Part shown: positions 16,668-24,387 of the stretch, in pieces
Position numbering within the stretch: position 1 is the first letter of the stretch
Layout of the letters: every line of letters begins with the position of its first letter
NCBI GenBank assembly: GCA_964535405.1
Contig: CAZHUG010000003.1
Span: 16,013 to 80,012, forward strand
DNA from: Scatomorpha sp964535405
GTDB lineage: Bacteria > Bacillota > Clostridia > Oscillospirales > Oscillospiraceae
DNA: 64,000 nt
Direction: 5' to 3'
The notes under the pieces: generated by a model
Told to the model about the DNA's origin: nothing
The model's database searches: none
Seen by the model: only the letters and a program-made list of their open reading frames with translations
Translations under genes and position numbers: made by a program

Positions 16668-16702
16668 AAAAACGGTAAGGATTTCATCCTTACCGTTTTT
16701 TT
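16668..16702 (+). terminator. terminator of the kinase cassette
   Basis: A perfect 15-bp stem (arm AAAAACGGTAAGGAT) with a 3-base loop followed by a T run. Confidence 0.85.
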
Positions 16703-16705
16703 AAT

Positions 16706-16725
16706 TTCTTAGCTCACCGCTCTTT
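16706..16725 (-). repeat. right arm of 20-bp inverted repeat bounding a kinase cassette
   Basis: Exact reverse complement of 15842-15861. The 844 bases between the arms contain only the kinase gene and its signals. Confidence 0.9.
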
Positions 16726-16784
16726 ATATGAGAGCGCTCTTTTTTACGCCTGTGCCGGGGCCCAAATCCGGGTCGCTGCCGAGC

Positions 16785-17663
16785 TTACATCCCCCGCTCG
16801 GCCATGAACAGCTCAATCTCCTGCTCGTTTATGCCCACCATTGCCTCGCCCAGATCCTCGGAAACCTCGGCGATAATGTCGGCATTTGTAAAATTGCCCA
16901 CAGCCTTCACGATGGCGGCGGCGCGCTTTTCCGGGTCGCCGGATTTGAAGATTCCGCTACCCACAAAAACACCCTCGGCTCCCAGATGCATCATAAGCGC
17001 CGCATCTGCCGGTGTCGCAACGCCGCCTGCGGCAAACTGAACCACAGGCAGACGGCGGTTTTCATGCACATAGCGCAGCAGCTCATAGGGGACCTCAAGC
17101 TCCTTGGCCGCATTATAGAGTTCATCCGCGCGCAGGGATGCAATGCGTGAAATTTCACCCGTCATCATGCGCAGATGCCGCGTTGCCTGAACCACATCAC
17201 CCGTTCCGGGCTCACCCTTGGTGCGAATCATCGATGCGCCCTCGGATATACGGCGGAGCGCCTCACCCAGATTCTTAGCGCCGCAGACAAACGGCACCCG
17301 GAAATCCCGCTTGTCGATGTGATATGTATCGTCCGCAGGGGAGAGAACCTCACTCTCGTCAATATAATCTATCCCGATGGCCTCCAGAACCCGCGCCTCC
17401 ACAAAATGTCCGATGCGGCATTTTGCCATGACCGGAATGGAAACCGCCTGCTGGATCCCGCGGATCATCTTGGGATCGCTCATTCGCGACACACCGCCTG
17501 CAACACGAATATCGGCCGGAATGCGCTCGAGCGCCATAACCGCACAGGCCCCCGCGGCTTCGGCAATCTTGGCCTGATCGGGGGTCGTTACATCCATTAT
17601 GACGCCGCCCTTGAGCGTTTGAGCAAGGTTTTTATTTAATTCATATTTTTTATTTTCTTCCAC
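16785..17663 (-). CDS. pdxS: pyridoxal 5'-phosphate synthase, PdxS subunit
   Basis: 292 residues. PdxS condenses ribose 5-phosphate, glyceraldehyde 3-phosphate and ammonia into PLP, the ammonia coming from the PdxT glutaminase. Diagnostic stretches are MDVTTPDQAKIAEAAGA, IPVMAKCRIGH (catalytic lysine) and FAAGGVATPADAALMMHLGA. Start is GTG at 17663 with AAGGG upstream. Length is normal for the family. The gene is divergent from a MocR/PdxR-type regulator. No pdxT gene follows inside the window; the 3' side is occupied by the inverted-repeat cassette. Confidence 0.95.
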   Translation of the reverse strand: MEENKKYELNKNLAQTLKGGVIMDVTTPDQAKIAEAAGACAVMALERIPADIRVAGGVSRMSDPKMIRGIQQAVSIPVMAKCRIGHFVEARVLEAIGIDYIDESEVLSPADDTYHIDKRDFRVPFVCGAKNLGEALRRISEGASMIRTKGEPGTGDVVQATRHLRMMTGEISRIASLRADELYNAAKELEVPYELLRYVHENRRLPVVQFAAGGVATPADAALMMHLGAEGVFVGSGIFKSGDPEKRAAAIVKAVGNFTNADIIAEVSEDLGEAMVGINEQEIELFMAERGM

Positions 17664-17774
17664 ATCAGTCAGTCCCTTTACTTATTTAGTCGACTATGCT
17701 ATCATCATAAACCATAACTGTACTGAAATAAATGTACAATTATGACTTATTATCACATGACAGTTGGTGAACTT

Positions 17775-19124
17775 ATGCTTTATGATTTTCTAAAAATAGA
17801 CCGCGGGCTGGCAACACCGGTATACCGCCAGCTGCATGACGAGCTGCGCCGCGCCATTGAGGAGGAGCTGCTCTCTCCGGGTCAGAAGCTTTTGTCCATT
17901 CGCGCGGCGGCGGGGGAGCTCTCACTCAGCCGCATGACGGTCGAGACCGCGTATCAGCAGCTGTGCATGGAGGGCTATCTTGTGAGCAGGCCGCAGCGCG
18001 GCTACTTCGTCGCGGAGAAAAAGGAACACTTCCCGAAAAATTTTAGGCCCGCAGCGGGTCAGGCAAGGCCGCGCTTTGATTTTGGCAGCCGCAGGGTCGA
18101 TGCCGACCATGCCGATCTCAAGCTCTGGCAGAAGTGCATGCGCAGTGTCCTTTCTGAGGAAACAATTTTGACCTCCTACGGCGATGCACAGGGCGAGCCG
18201 GAGCTTCGGGCCGCTCTGGCGACCTACGCCTTTGAAGCGCGCGGAGTTCGTGCCGAGCCGGATCAAATTGTCATCGGCGCCGGCACGCAGCCCCTGCTGA
18301 CACTGCTGTGCGGGCTTGTATCCGGGCAGGGCGCATTCACAGCGGGTTTGGACAGCCCCGGCTTTCCACAGGCCGAGCAGGTGCTCTCAGACTTTGGCAT
18401 CGCTGTGTGTCACATGGACAAGGACGAGGAGAAAATCCCGAGCGACGTTGATATGTACATTTATCTGCCCTCCCGCACGGTCTCCGAGGGCTTCAGTGCC
18501 GAGATGGAGCGACGCAAGAGTCTCAGCCGCTGGCGCAAGGCACGACCGCTGCGCTATATTCTGGAGGATGACTACAACGGTGAACTCCGTTTCCAGTCGC
18601 GTCCTCTGCCTGCATTGCAGGGAATGGACGAGGGCGTAATTTTTCTCGGAAGCTTTTCAAAGCTTCTGCTTCCCTCCGTGCGCATTGCATACATGGTGCT
18701 GCCGGAAGGTCTCAAGGGAAGCTACCTGAGCAAGGTCAAGCACTACAATCAGACTGCCGGAAAGGTGGAGCAGCTCGCGCTGGCGGAATATATAAAACAG
18801 GGCCGGCTTGAGCGGCACCTGCGCAGACTTCGCAGGCTTTATCAGAAGAAAAGTCTGGCGATGGAGGCTGGATTTGCGAAGAATTTTTCCAACATAAAAG
18901 GTTTTGAGCTTTGGGAGACTGAACTGCGCTATCTGCTGACGCTCGACTGCGGTTTAGACGCAGACACACTGGTTAAAAAGGCAGAAGAGAGCGGCGTCTC
19001 GCTCAGTGCTCTGAGCACAGCAGACCGCGGTGCAGCGCGGCTAGTACTCAGCTTCGCCGGAATCGCCCTTGAGGATATTGAGCCCGGACTGGAGCGGCTC
19101 GCCGGCTGTCTGGATATGTCTTAG
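17775..19124 (+). CDS. MocR/PdxR-type PLP-dependent transcriptional regulator
   Basis: 449 residues from the ATG at 17775, preceded by GGTGAAC; an ATG at 17742 would add 11 residues without a ribosome site. The first 65 residues are a GntR winged helix (PVYRQLHDELRRAI, LSRMTVETAYQQL), followed by a fold-type I aminotransferase domain with LEDDYNGEL and the PLP lysine in GSFSKLLLPSVRIAYM. PdxR proteins of this type sense PLP and control pdxS/pdxT, and here the gene is divergent from pdxS with a shared 111-base region, so PdxR is the likely role. The shared region shows GTAC-containing direct repeats (ACTGTACTG, AATGTACAA) that may be the operator. Confidence 0.88.
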   Translation: MLYDFLKIDRGLATPVYRQLHDELRRAIEEELLSPGQKLLSIRAAAGELSLSRMTVETAYQQLCMEGYLVSRPQRGYFVAEKKEHFPKNFRPAAGQARPRFDFGSRRVDADHADLKLWQKCMRSVLSEETILTSYGDAQGEPELRAALATYAFEARGVRAEPDQIVIGAGTQPLLTLLCGLVSGQGAFTAGLDSPGFPQAEQVLSDFGIAVCHMDKDEEKIPSDVDMYIYLPSRTVSEGFSAEMERRKSLSRWRKARPLRYILEDDYNGELRFQSRPLPALQGMDEGVIFLGSFSKLLLPSVRIAYMVLPEGLKGSYLSKVKHYNQTAGKVEQLALAEYIKQGRLERHLRRLRRLYQKKSLAMEAGFAKNFSNIKGFELWETELRYLLTLDCGLDADTLVKKAEESGVSLSALSTADRGAARLVLSFAGIALEDIEPGLERLAGCLDMS

Positions 19125-19180
19125 AGCACGCTTTTGCCCTCACTTTTCATCTCCATTTTCATTTTGTGAGCTTAAGAAAC

Positions 19181-19215
19181 AAAAAAGCCGAGCGGCTTTA
19201 CACCGATCGGCTTTA
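19181..19215. terminator. bidirectional terminator after the MocR gene
   Basis: AAAAGCCG pairs with CGGCTTT copies at 19193-19199 or 19208-19214, giving alternative stems with A6 before and TTTAAA after, between convergent genes. Confidence 0.6.
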
Positions 19216-19220
19216 AACGC

Positions 19221-19652
19221 CTATAACTTTTTCTTATAATAGAGCTTTAAGGAGAATTTCACAAGTGAGCTGAAAAGCAGTGTCGCAAGCAGCGAAAAAA
19301 AGACAATCTCATTGAAGAAACCTGTCACCACTGTCGCAATGATAAGGCTCACAATGACAACGTTCAGTCCCAGCCCGCCGATTTGTGACTTGATATATAT
19401 GCTGCGCTCGTCGTTTTCCTCGATATATAAGGCTTTCATGACGTCCTCGTTTTTTATCGCCCGCTCGCATTTGGCTAAATACATTGCTGCCAATATTTCA
19501 GCGGCTAGTGCAAGTCCGAGAGTGAATCCGATCTGAAATCCCTCATTATGGGGAACAAAATAGTTCAGCGCCACAATTAAAAGCAAAATCAAGCTCATGA
19601 AGCTGCGTATGAGATTACTTCTCCTCTTTAGTTTTTTTCTAAAATCTTCCAT
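19221..19652 (-). CDS. four-helix membrane protein paired with Xre regulator
   Basis: 143 residues with a basic N-terminus (RKKLKRRSN), four hydrophobic helices (about 14-30, 38-58, 92-112, 114-132) and a basic C-terminus. No function-specific motif; it resembles small DUF membrane proteins that occur downstream of Cro/C1 regulators in Bacillota. Its ribosome site AGGAG lies inside the last codons of the regulator gene one base upstream, so the pair is translationally coupled. Confidence 0.7.
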   Translation of the reverse strand: MEDFRKKLKRRSNLIRSFMSLILLLIVALNYFVPHNEGFQIGFTLGLALAAEILAAMYLAKCERAIKNEDVMKALYIEENDERSIYIKSQIGGLGLNVVIVSLIIATVVTGFFNEIVFFSLLATLLFSSLVKFSLKLYYKKKL

Positions 19653-19653
19653 A

Positions 19654-19860
19654 CTAAATCTCCTTTATATCCGAAAAATCAAATACTTCCTCAATAGTCA
19701 TTCCGAAGTATCTGGCGATCTTATATGCCAGCACTAGGGACGCCGTGTACTTTTCAACCTCCAGGGAGGTTATTGTCTGCCGCGTGACGCCGACCGCCAG
19801 CGCAAGCTCCTCCTGCGAAATTTTTTTTATCTTCCGTAACTCTGCAATTTTGCTTTTCAA
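19654..19860 (-). CDS. Cro/C1-type (Xre) helix-turn-helix regulator
   Basis: 68 residues, essentially one HTH_3 domain (SQEELALAVGVTRQTITSLE), the size of the short YozG/PadR-neighbour type regulators. The start is TTG at 19860 with GGGAGGTGG just upstream; the frame is open further but the extension overlaps the promoter. The gene sits 22 bases downstream of three regularly spaced TGCAAAG repeats around its own promoter, which suggests autoregulation. Its only operon partner is the membrane protein at 19221-19652. Confidence 0.85.
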   Translation of the reverse strand: MKSKIAELRKIKKISQEELALAVGVTRQTITSLEVEKYTASLVLAYKIARYFGMTIEEVFDFSDIKEI

Positions 19861-19879
19861 TAAGCCACCTCCCAAATAA

Positions 19880-19942
19880 GCAAAGCTTACTTTGCAATTG
19901 CAGTATAGCGCGCTTTGCATTATATGTCAAGTCTGCTTTGCA
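19880..19942 (-). promoter_or_regulatory. operator array of TGCAAAG repeats
   Basis: On the minus strand TGCAAAG occurs at 19942-19936, 19919-19913 and 19896-19890, exactly 23 bases apart: upstream of the -35, inside the spacer, and downstream of the -10. The last copy is half of a palindrome GCAAAG-TAAG-CTTTGC (19895-19880). Such an arrangement around one's own promoter fits repression by the Xre protein. Confidence 0.55.
19902..19930 (-). promoter_or_regulatory. sigma-A promoter of the Xre operon
   Basis: Minus-strand TTGACA (19930-19925) and TATACT (19907-19902) with an exact 17-base spacer. Confidence 0.8.
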
Positions 19943-19977
19943 ATAATTTATAATTGACAAAATATTCGCAATAATTT

Positions 19978-20006
19978 TTGTATTTTTAAATTCGATCTGT
20001 TATACT
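19978..20006 (+). promoter_or_regulatory. sigma-A promoter for the zinc-finger membrane protein
   Basis: TTGTAT and TATACT spaced 17 bases, 42 bases before the ATG at 20049. Confidence 0.55.
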
Positions 20007-20048
20007 GAAGTGTAAGTTTCTTCAAGTCAATGACGAGGGAGGACAGAA

Positions 20049-21026
20049 ATGGAATACTCATGCGAAATCATCCGGGACATATTCCCGATATATTTAGATG
20101 AAACCTGCAGTTATGCGAGCAAGCAGGCAATTGAGGAACATCTTTCTACATGCCCAAAGTGCCGAGGCGCACTCATGAAACTGCGAGACAGCAACGGTAT
20201 GCCCGAAGATACAAGGCGCTTCATTGATCTCAATTCTGACACCATCAGGAAGAGCTCGCTCACAGCCAGCGGGCTGATTGCGGCCTTGCTCACTGTCGCG
20301 CTTGTCGTGTGCTTTGTCTGCAATCTGGTGTTGGACGGCGACCTTGACTGGTTTTACATAGTTCTGACAGCGCTCATACTCTTCGCCTCCGTATCAATTG
20401 TGCCGCTGTCTGTCCCATACGGGAAAAAGATATTCTGGGCCATTATTTGCGGCAGCTTGAGCCTGTTGCTGATGCTCTTCACCATTTCCTCACTTTCGGG
20501 CGGGAATTGGTTTGCGGTCACCACGATAGCATTGGTGTTCGGCTTATCCGTGCTGTTTTTGCCCTATTTATTGTCTCGACTGCCGCTCAAGGGGCTTGTA
20601 TCACGAAGCAAGGGGCTCATATCCATGCTTGTGGACAGCGTATTGCTGTATTGCCTAATACTTGTCGCCCAGGCTAATGGTGACCTTCGCTCTTCCTTGA
20701 TGATCACAACGGTGAGCGCGGCATTCCCCTGGCTTATATTTCTGATAATCCGCTACATGAGAACTAGCGGCTTTGTAAAAGCCGGACTCTGCATTGCACT
20801 CACAGGGCTGTTTGCGGCAACCCTCAACGATGTTATAAATTTGATTGAGCACGGCGTGTTTCAGTTCAGCTTACTGAATGTGAACCTCTTTTCATGGTCA
20901 AGTGACACGCAGATAAATGCGAACTCATATTTTATAATAGCGGTTACGGGACTGTTTGTTGGATTGGTGTTTATCTGCATTGGTCTTGCAAGGTATAAAA
21001 AGACCGGAGAACAAATAAAAGGCTGA
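20049..21026 (+). CDS. anti-sigma-factor-like zinc-finger membrane protein
   Basis: 325 residues. The N-terminus has the zf-HC2 pattern with H31-x3-C35-x2-C38 and an upstream C5, as in ZAS-type anti-sigma factors, followed by about eight hydrophobic helices from residue 75 on. No sigma-factor gene lies next to it; the only close neighbour is the divergent Xre/membrane pair. It may be a membrane sensor that sequesters a sigma factor encoded elsewhere, or an unrelated member of the widespread zinc-finger membrane proteins of Clostridia. GGAGGA stands before the ATG. Confidence 0.75.
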   Translation: MEYSCEIIRDIFPIYLDETCSYASKQAIEEHLSTCPKCRGALMKLRDSNGMPEDTRRFIDLNSDTIRKSSLTASGLIAALLTVALVVCFVCNLVLDGDLDWFYIVLTALILFASVSIVPLSVPYGKKIFWAIICGSLSLLLMLFTISSLSGGNWFAVTTIALVFGLSVLFLPYLLSRLPLKGLVSRSKGLISMLVDSVLLYCLILVAQANGDLRSSLMITTVSAAFPWLIFLIIRYMRTSGFVKAGLCIALTGLFAATLNDVINLIEHGVFQFSLLNVNLFSWSSDTQINANSYFIIAVTGLFVGLVFICIGLARYKKTGEQIKG

Positions 21027-21049
21027 CATATTGTCAGCCTTTTATTTGT
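21011..21049. terminator. bidirectional terminator
   Basis: A perfect 18-bp stem (arm ACAAATAAAAGGCTGACA) with a 3-base loop overlaps the end of the zinc-finger gene and is followed by TTTTTT. It closes the plus-strand gene and the minus-strand dehydrogenase operon. Confidence 0.85.
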
Positions 21050-21052
21050 TTT

Positions 21053-22249
21053 TTAATCCAAGTCGAAATATGCCTCGTTTAGATACTCCTTCAGGGTCTC
21101 GTCATCGGGGTAATTTCCCAGCTTATTCATCCCCCAGACGCTGTCCTCCTTGACATAAGGGACAATCGACATCCAGTCCTCATGCGATATTGGACTCTGC
21201 CATTTGGAAGGCGGGACGATCCCGACGCCCTTCAGCCAGCCGATAAATGCAGCGACAATATCCTCGACAAGGGTCTGTGAGTCCCGGTCCACGCCGCAAA
21301 TATCCACCAGCGCCAGCTTCGCCTGCTCACTGCACTCGGGCAGAATGTGCCTGAGTGTGATCGGCAGAGCCCATGCGCAGGCAATGCCGTGCGGAACGTC
21401 CTCAAAGAATCTGGATATTGTGTGCGCCACGGGATGGTTAAAGTTCCCGCTCGGTCCGCCCATGATATAGCCGGACATTATCGCGCCGTAACAAATCGCG
21501 CTCCGAGCCTCGATATCGTCCAGCTTTTCATGCACGATAACAGGCAACTTGTCCCAGATTGCCTTCACAGCGTCAAGGGATAGAACGTTCCGATATTGGA
21601 ATTCACAGCCCGGCGCGCATATTTTGTTAAATGCGTGACAAATCGAGTCAACAGCAGACGCGGAAGTGACGGATGCGGGCACATTCAGCTGCAGCACAGG
21701 GTCAATAATCGCTATGTCCGGGGCGAGATCGCCCGCGGAAAGCGTCACCTTCTCGTGAGTCTCATCGTTGAGTATTACGGCCCCGGGCATATATTCGCAG
21801 CCGCTGCCCGAAAGTGTCGGCAATGCAATCAGTTTATATCTGCTCGTGCGCGGCAAAAAACTGCCTCCTGCCATGAGATTGCACTGGGTAAACGCGTTTG
21901 GGTGTGCCTCGAACAACCTGCCGGCCTTAGCCAGATCCAAGGCGCTTCCCCCACCTGCTCCGATTATGAGGTCATATTTTCCGCTCCCAATCAGCTCTGC
22001 CACTCGCCTGACTATGGAAACGGAGGTATTGGGCATTGCATCGGGGAATATCTCATAGCTCACGCCGGCCGCCTCGAGGCTTTTAACGGCCTTGTCGATG
22101 ACGCCCAGCTCCAATATCACCTTATCTGTTATTACCAGCGCACTCTTGCAGCCCATGCCGACAGCCGTCTCGCCCAGTTTCTCTGATATGCCTACTCCGA
22201 ACTTAATCGGTGTCGCCGGCATTATGCAGTACGATTTCGAGTAGAGCAT
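21053..22249 (-). CDS. iron-containing alcohol dehydrogenase 1
   Basis: 398 residues of the Fe-ADH family: NAD(P)-binding GAGGGSALDLAKA, metal ligands in AVDSICHAF (D-x3-H), in NHPVAHT and in VPHGIACA, so the active site is complete. Cytoplasmic; interconverts an alcohol and an aldehyde or ketone. It is the last gene of a minus-strand operon (ADH, MFS transporter, flavoenzyme, ADH) whose first gene is divergent from a PucR regulator. It is as distant from ADH 3-5 in this window as from generic family members and closer to ADH 2. Substrate unknown. Confidence 0.9.
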   Translation of the reverse strand: MLYSKSYCIMPATPIKFGVGISEKLGETAVGMGCKSALVITDKVILELGVIDKAVKSLEAAGVSYEIFPDAMPNTSVSIVRRVAELIGSGKYDLIIGAGGGSALDLAKAGRLFEAHPNAFTQCNLMAGGSFLPRTSRYKLIALPTLSGSGCEYMPGAVILNDETHEKVTLSAGDLAPDIAIIDPVLQLNVPASVTSASAVDSICHAFNKICAPGCEFQYRNVLSLDAVKAIWDKLPVIVHEKLDDIEARSAICYGAIMSGYIMGGPSGNFNHPVAHTISRFFEDVPHGIACAWALPITLRHILPECSEQAKLALVDICGVDRDSQTLVEDIVAAFIGWLKGVGIVPPSKWQSPISHEDWMSIVPYVKEDSVWGMNKLGNYPDDETLKEYLNEAYFDLD

Positions 22250-22310
22250 GTTAACATTCCTTTCTACGCCATGGCCGAGGATATTAATCCATCAGCGCCC
22301 ACAGCTTCAT

Positions 22311-22347
22311 GTCTCCCACAATACCCGATTGAGGTATTGCGGGAGAC
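22311..22347. other. inverted repeat between flavoenzyme and ADH 1
   Basis: GTCTCCCACAATACC and GGTATTGCGGGAGAC pair with a single mismatch over a 7-base loop. The T run is on the wrong side to end the minus-strand transcript, so this is more likely an intercistronic processing or stabilising hairpin in front of ADH 1. Confidence 0.45.
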
Positions 22348-22372
22348 TTTTTCTTTGCCTGTTTGGTGCTTA

Positions 22373-24343
22373 TCAGATGCTTGCTGCCTTCCAATATCCG
22401 GAATGGGTGGCATTGAGGATGGGGCCGGGCTTTCCGCTGTCTCCGGCAAGCTTTATCACCGTCTCACCAAATGCGCCCCGCAGGCTGTTATAAACCTTAT
22501 TGTCCCTATAAATACCCATTGCTAATATTACCATATCGGCAGGAACCTCTACCAGTTTATTTTCGCTGAGATTCTCGAACACGACCGTGTCGCCCTTGAT
22601 CTCCACGAGCTTGTGGAGGACATTCATGGAGACCTGGCAGTGCTGGAGAGTGCCGAGGATATACCGCTTCGGGATATTCTGAATGTCGTCGCCCATTTCC
22701 GGAGCCATGTCATAGATACTGACCTGATTTTTGGCAAAGGCCAGCATCTCCGCAGTCTCAAGGCCGGTCATATGACCGCCGACGACGACACAGCGCTTGC
22801 CCGATATCTGGACATCGCCGCGCACCACCTGCTTTGCGAGAATGACATTTTCACCATCTATTCCGGGGATGCTCTGCGGACGGATATCACTGCCGCCTGC
22901 CGCGATGATTATCGCGTCGGGGCTGTACTGCGCGACGACTGCGTGGTCTGCGCCGTCCACGCCAAGCTTAACGTCCACAGCAGATTTTTCAAGCTGCACT
23001 TTATAATATTGGACAAGCGCCTTGATTTGATCCTTCTGCGGTGTCATGGATGCAAGTATTGCAGTGCCGCCGATCTCCTGCGACTTTTCAAGCAGGGTGA
23101 CCTTGTGACCGTCCGCGGATGCCTTCAGTGCGGCTTCGCAGCCGGAGGGGCCCGCGCCGATTACGACGACGTTCTTCTTTTTGGCGGAGATGCAGGCCGG
23201 TTTGACATCCAGCTCGCGGTGGCTTGTCGGGTTAACCTGGCAACGCACCTGAAGATGCTTGTTGTAGTAATGCATGCACTCGCAGCAGCGCAGGCAGGGA
23301 CGGATGTCCTCGCGCCGACCCTCGCGGGCCTTATTCACCCACATGGGGTCTGCTATGAGCTGGCGGCCGACAGAGACAAGATCAAGCTCATCGTCTGCTA
23401 GCGCCTGCTGGGCGTCCTCGGGCTTATGCACGATCTCATCCACGCCGTAGATGACACAGCCAAGTCCGGCACTCTTCCAAATCTTATGCCATTGCGAGCG
23501 AGCACCGTGAGCTTTGCCCTGCCAGGGTCCCATAGAGACCTCGCCAAGTGAGCTAACATCAATTGCGTCAACCGCTGCGACGGACTGGATATACCTTGCC
23601 GCCTCTATTGCGTCGTCACGGGTCCAGGGCACAGGGAAATACGGGCTCTCGTCATCCATGCGGATGCTGATGGGGAAATTTGCAGGAACGCGGCTTCTGA
23701 TTTCCTTTATGATCTCGACGAGGATTCTGCAACGGTTTTCCAGGCTGCCGCCGTATTCATCCGTGCGCTGGTTGAAAAACGGCATCAGGAACTGGTCGAT
23801 AAGATAACCGTGCGCTCCGTGGACGAGAACGCCGTCAATTCCGGCATTCCAGCAGCGGAAGGCGGCCTCGCCGAAGTCTTTGACGATCTCATGAATCTGC
23901 TCGACTGTGAGCGGCTCTGCGGGAAAGCTCTCCTGCATTGTAAATGGAGGCATGCTGCTCGATGAGCGGTACATTCCACCGTTTAGATAGGTCAGAGCCA
24001 TGTTGCCCGGGTGGTGGAGCTGGACAAAAATCTTGGTATCATACTGATGCACGGAATCGGCAAGCTGCTGCAGTGCCGCCATATGAGCCTGGTTGTAGCA
24101 GTGCATCTGTCCCTCATGGGCTATGCCGCGCCTCTCAGCGGGCGACACTGCGCAGTAGCTGGTCTGGATCAGGCCCACCCCGCCCTTTGCGCGCTCGGTA
24201 TAGTATGCGATCTGGCGCGGGCTGCATTCTCCTGAGTCCACGCCCAGACTGTCGCCCATAGGGGACATGACGATTCGGTTGGATATAGTGCAGCCGTTTA
24301 TATTGATCGGCTGGAAAATATGTGGATAGTGTTTGTTTGCCAT
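22373..24343 (-). CDS. Old Yellow Enzyme/2-enoate-reductase-like flavoenzyme 1
   Basis: 656 residues with three parts: an FMN-binding TIM barrel (1-330; NRIVMSPMGDSLG, VHGAHGYLIDQFL, DEYGGSLENRCR), a [4Fe-4S] motif near residues 345-365 (C-x2-C-x2-C-x11-C with one additional Cys), and a C-terminal FAD/NAD(P)H domain with GAGPSGCEAAL. This is the layout of 2,4-dienoyl-CoA reductase, enoate reductase, trimethylamine dehydrogenase and bile-acid BaiCD/BaiH. The short spacing of the third cysteine follows trimethylamine-dehydrogenase-like members and not E. coli FadH. Likely reduces an activated C=C bond using NAD(P)H. It is encoded between an MFS transporter and ADH 1. Confidence 0.88.
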   Translation of the reverse strand: MANKHYPHIFQPININGCTISNRIVMSPMGDSLGVDSGECSPRQIAYYTERAKGGVGLIQTSYCAVSPAERRGIAHEGQMHCYNQAHMAALQQLADSVHQYDTKIFVQLHHPGNMALTYLNGGMYRSSSSMPPFTMQESFPAEPLTVEQIHEIVKDFGEAAFRCWNAGIDGVLVHGAHGYLIDQFLMPFFNQRTDEYGGSLENRCRILVEIIKEIRSRVPANFPISIRMDDESPYFPVPWTRDDAIEAARYIQSVAAVDAIDVSSLGEVSMGPWQGKAHGARSQWHKIWKSAGLGCVIYGVDEIVHKPEDAQQALADDELDLVSVGRQLIADPMWVNKAREGRREDIRPCLRCCECMHYYNKHLQVRCQVNPTSHRELDVKPACISAKKKNVVVIGAGPSGCEAALKASADGHKVTLLEKSQEIGGTAILASMTPQKDQIKALVQYYKVQLEKSAVDVKLGVDGADHAVVAQYSPDAIIIAAGGSDIRPQSIPGIDGENVILAKQVVRGDVQISGKRCVVVGGHMTGLETAEMLAFAKNQVSIYDMAPEMGDDIQNIPKRYILGTLQHCQVSMNVLHKLVEIKGDTVVFENLSENKLVEVPADMVILAMGIYRDNKVYNSLRGAFGETVIKLAGDSGKPGPILNATHSGYWKAASI

Positions 24344-24387
24344 TTGTGTTTACTTCCTCTCATTTCGATTGTTGCCTTGAGCTTGGA

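Noticed and set aside
22311..22347. Terminator of the flavoenzyme 1 transcript
   Set aside because: The T run follows on the plus strand, while the operon runs on the minus strand.
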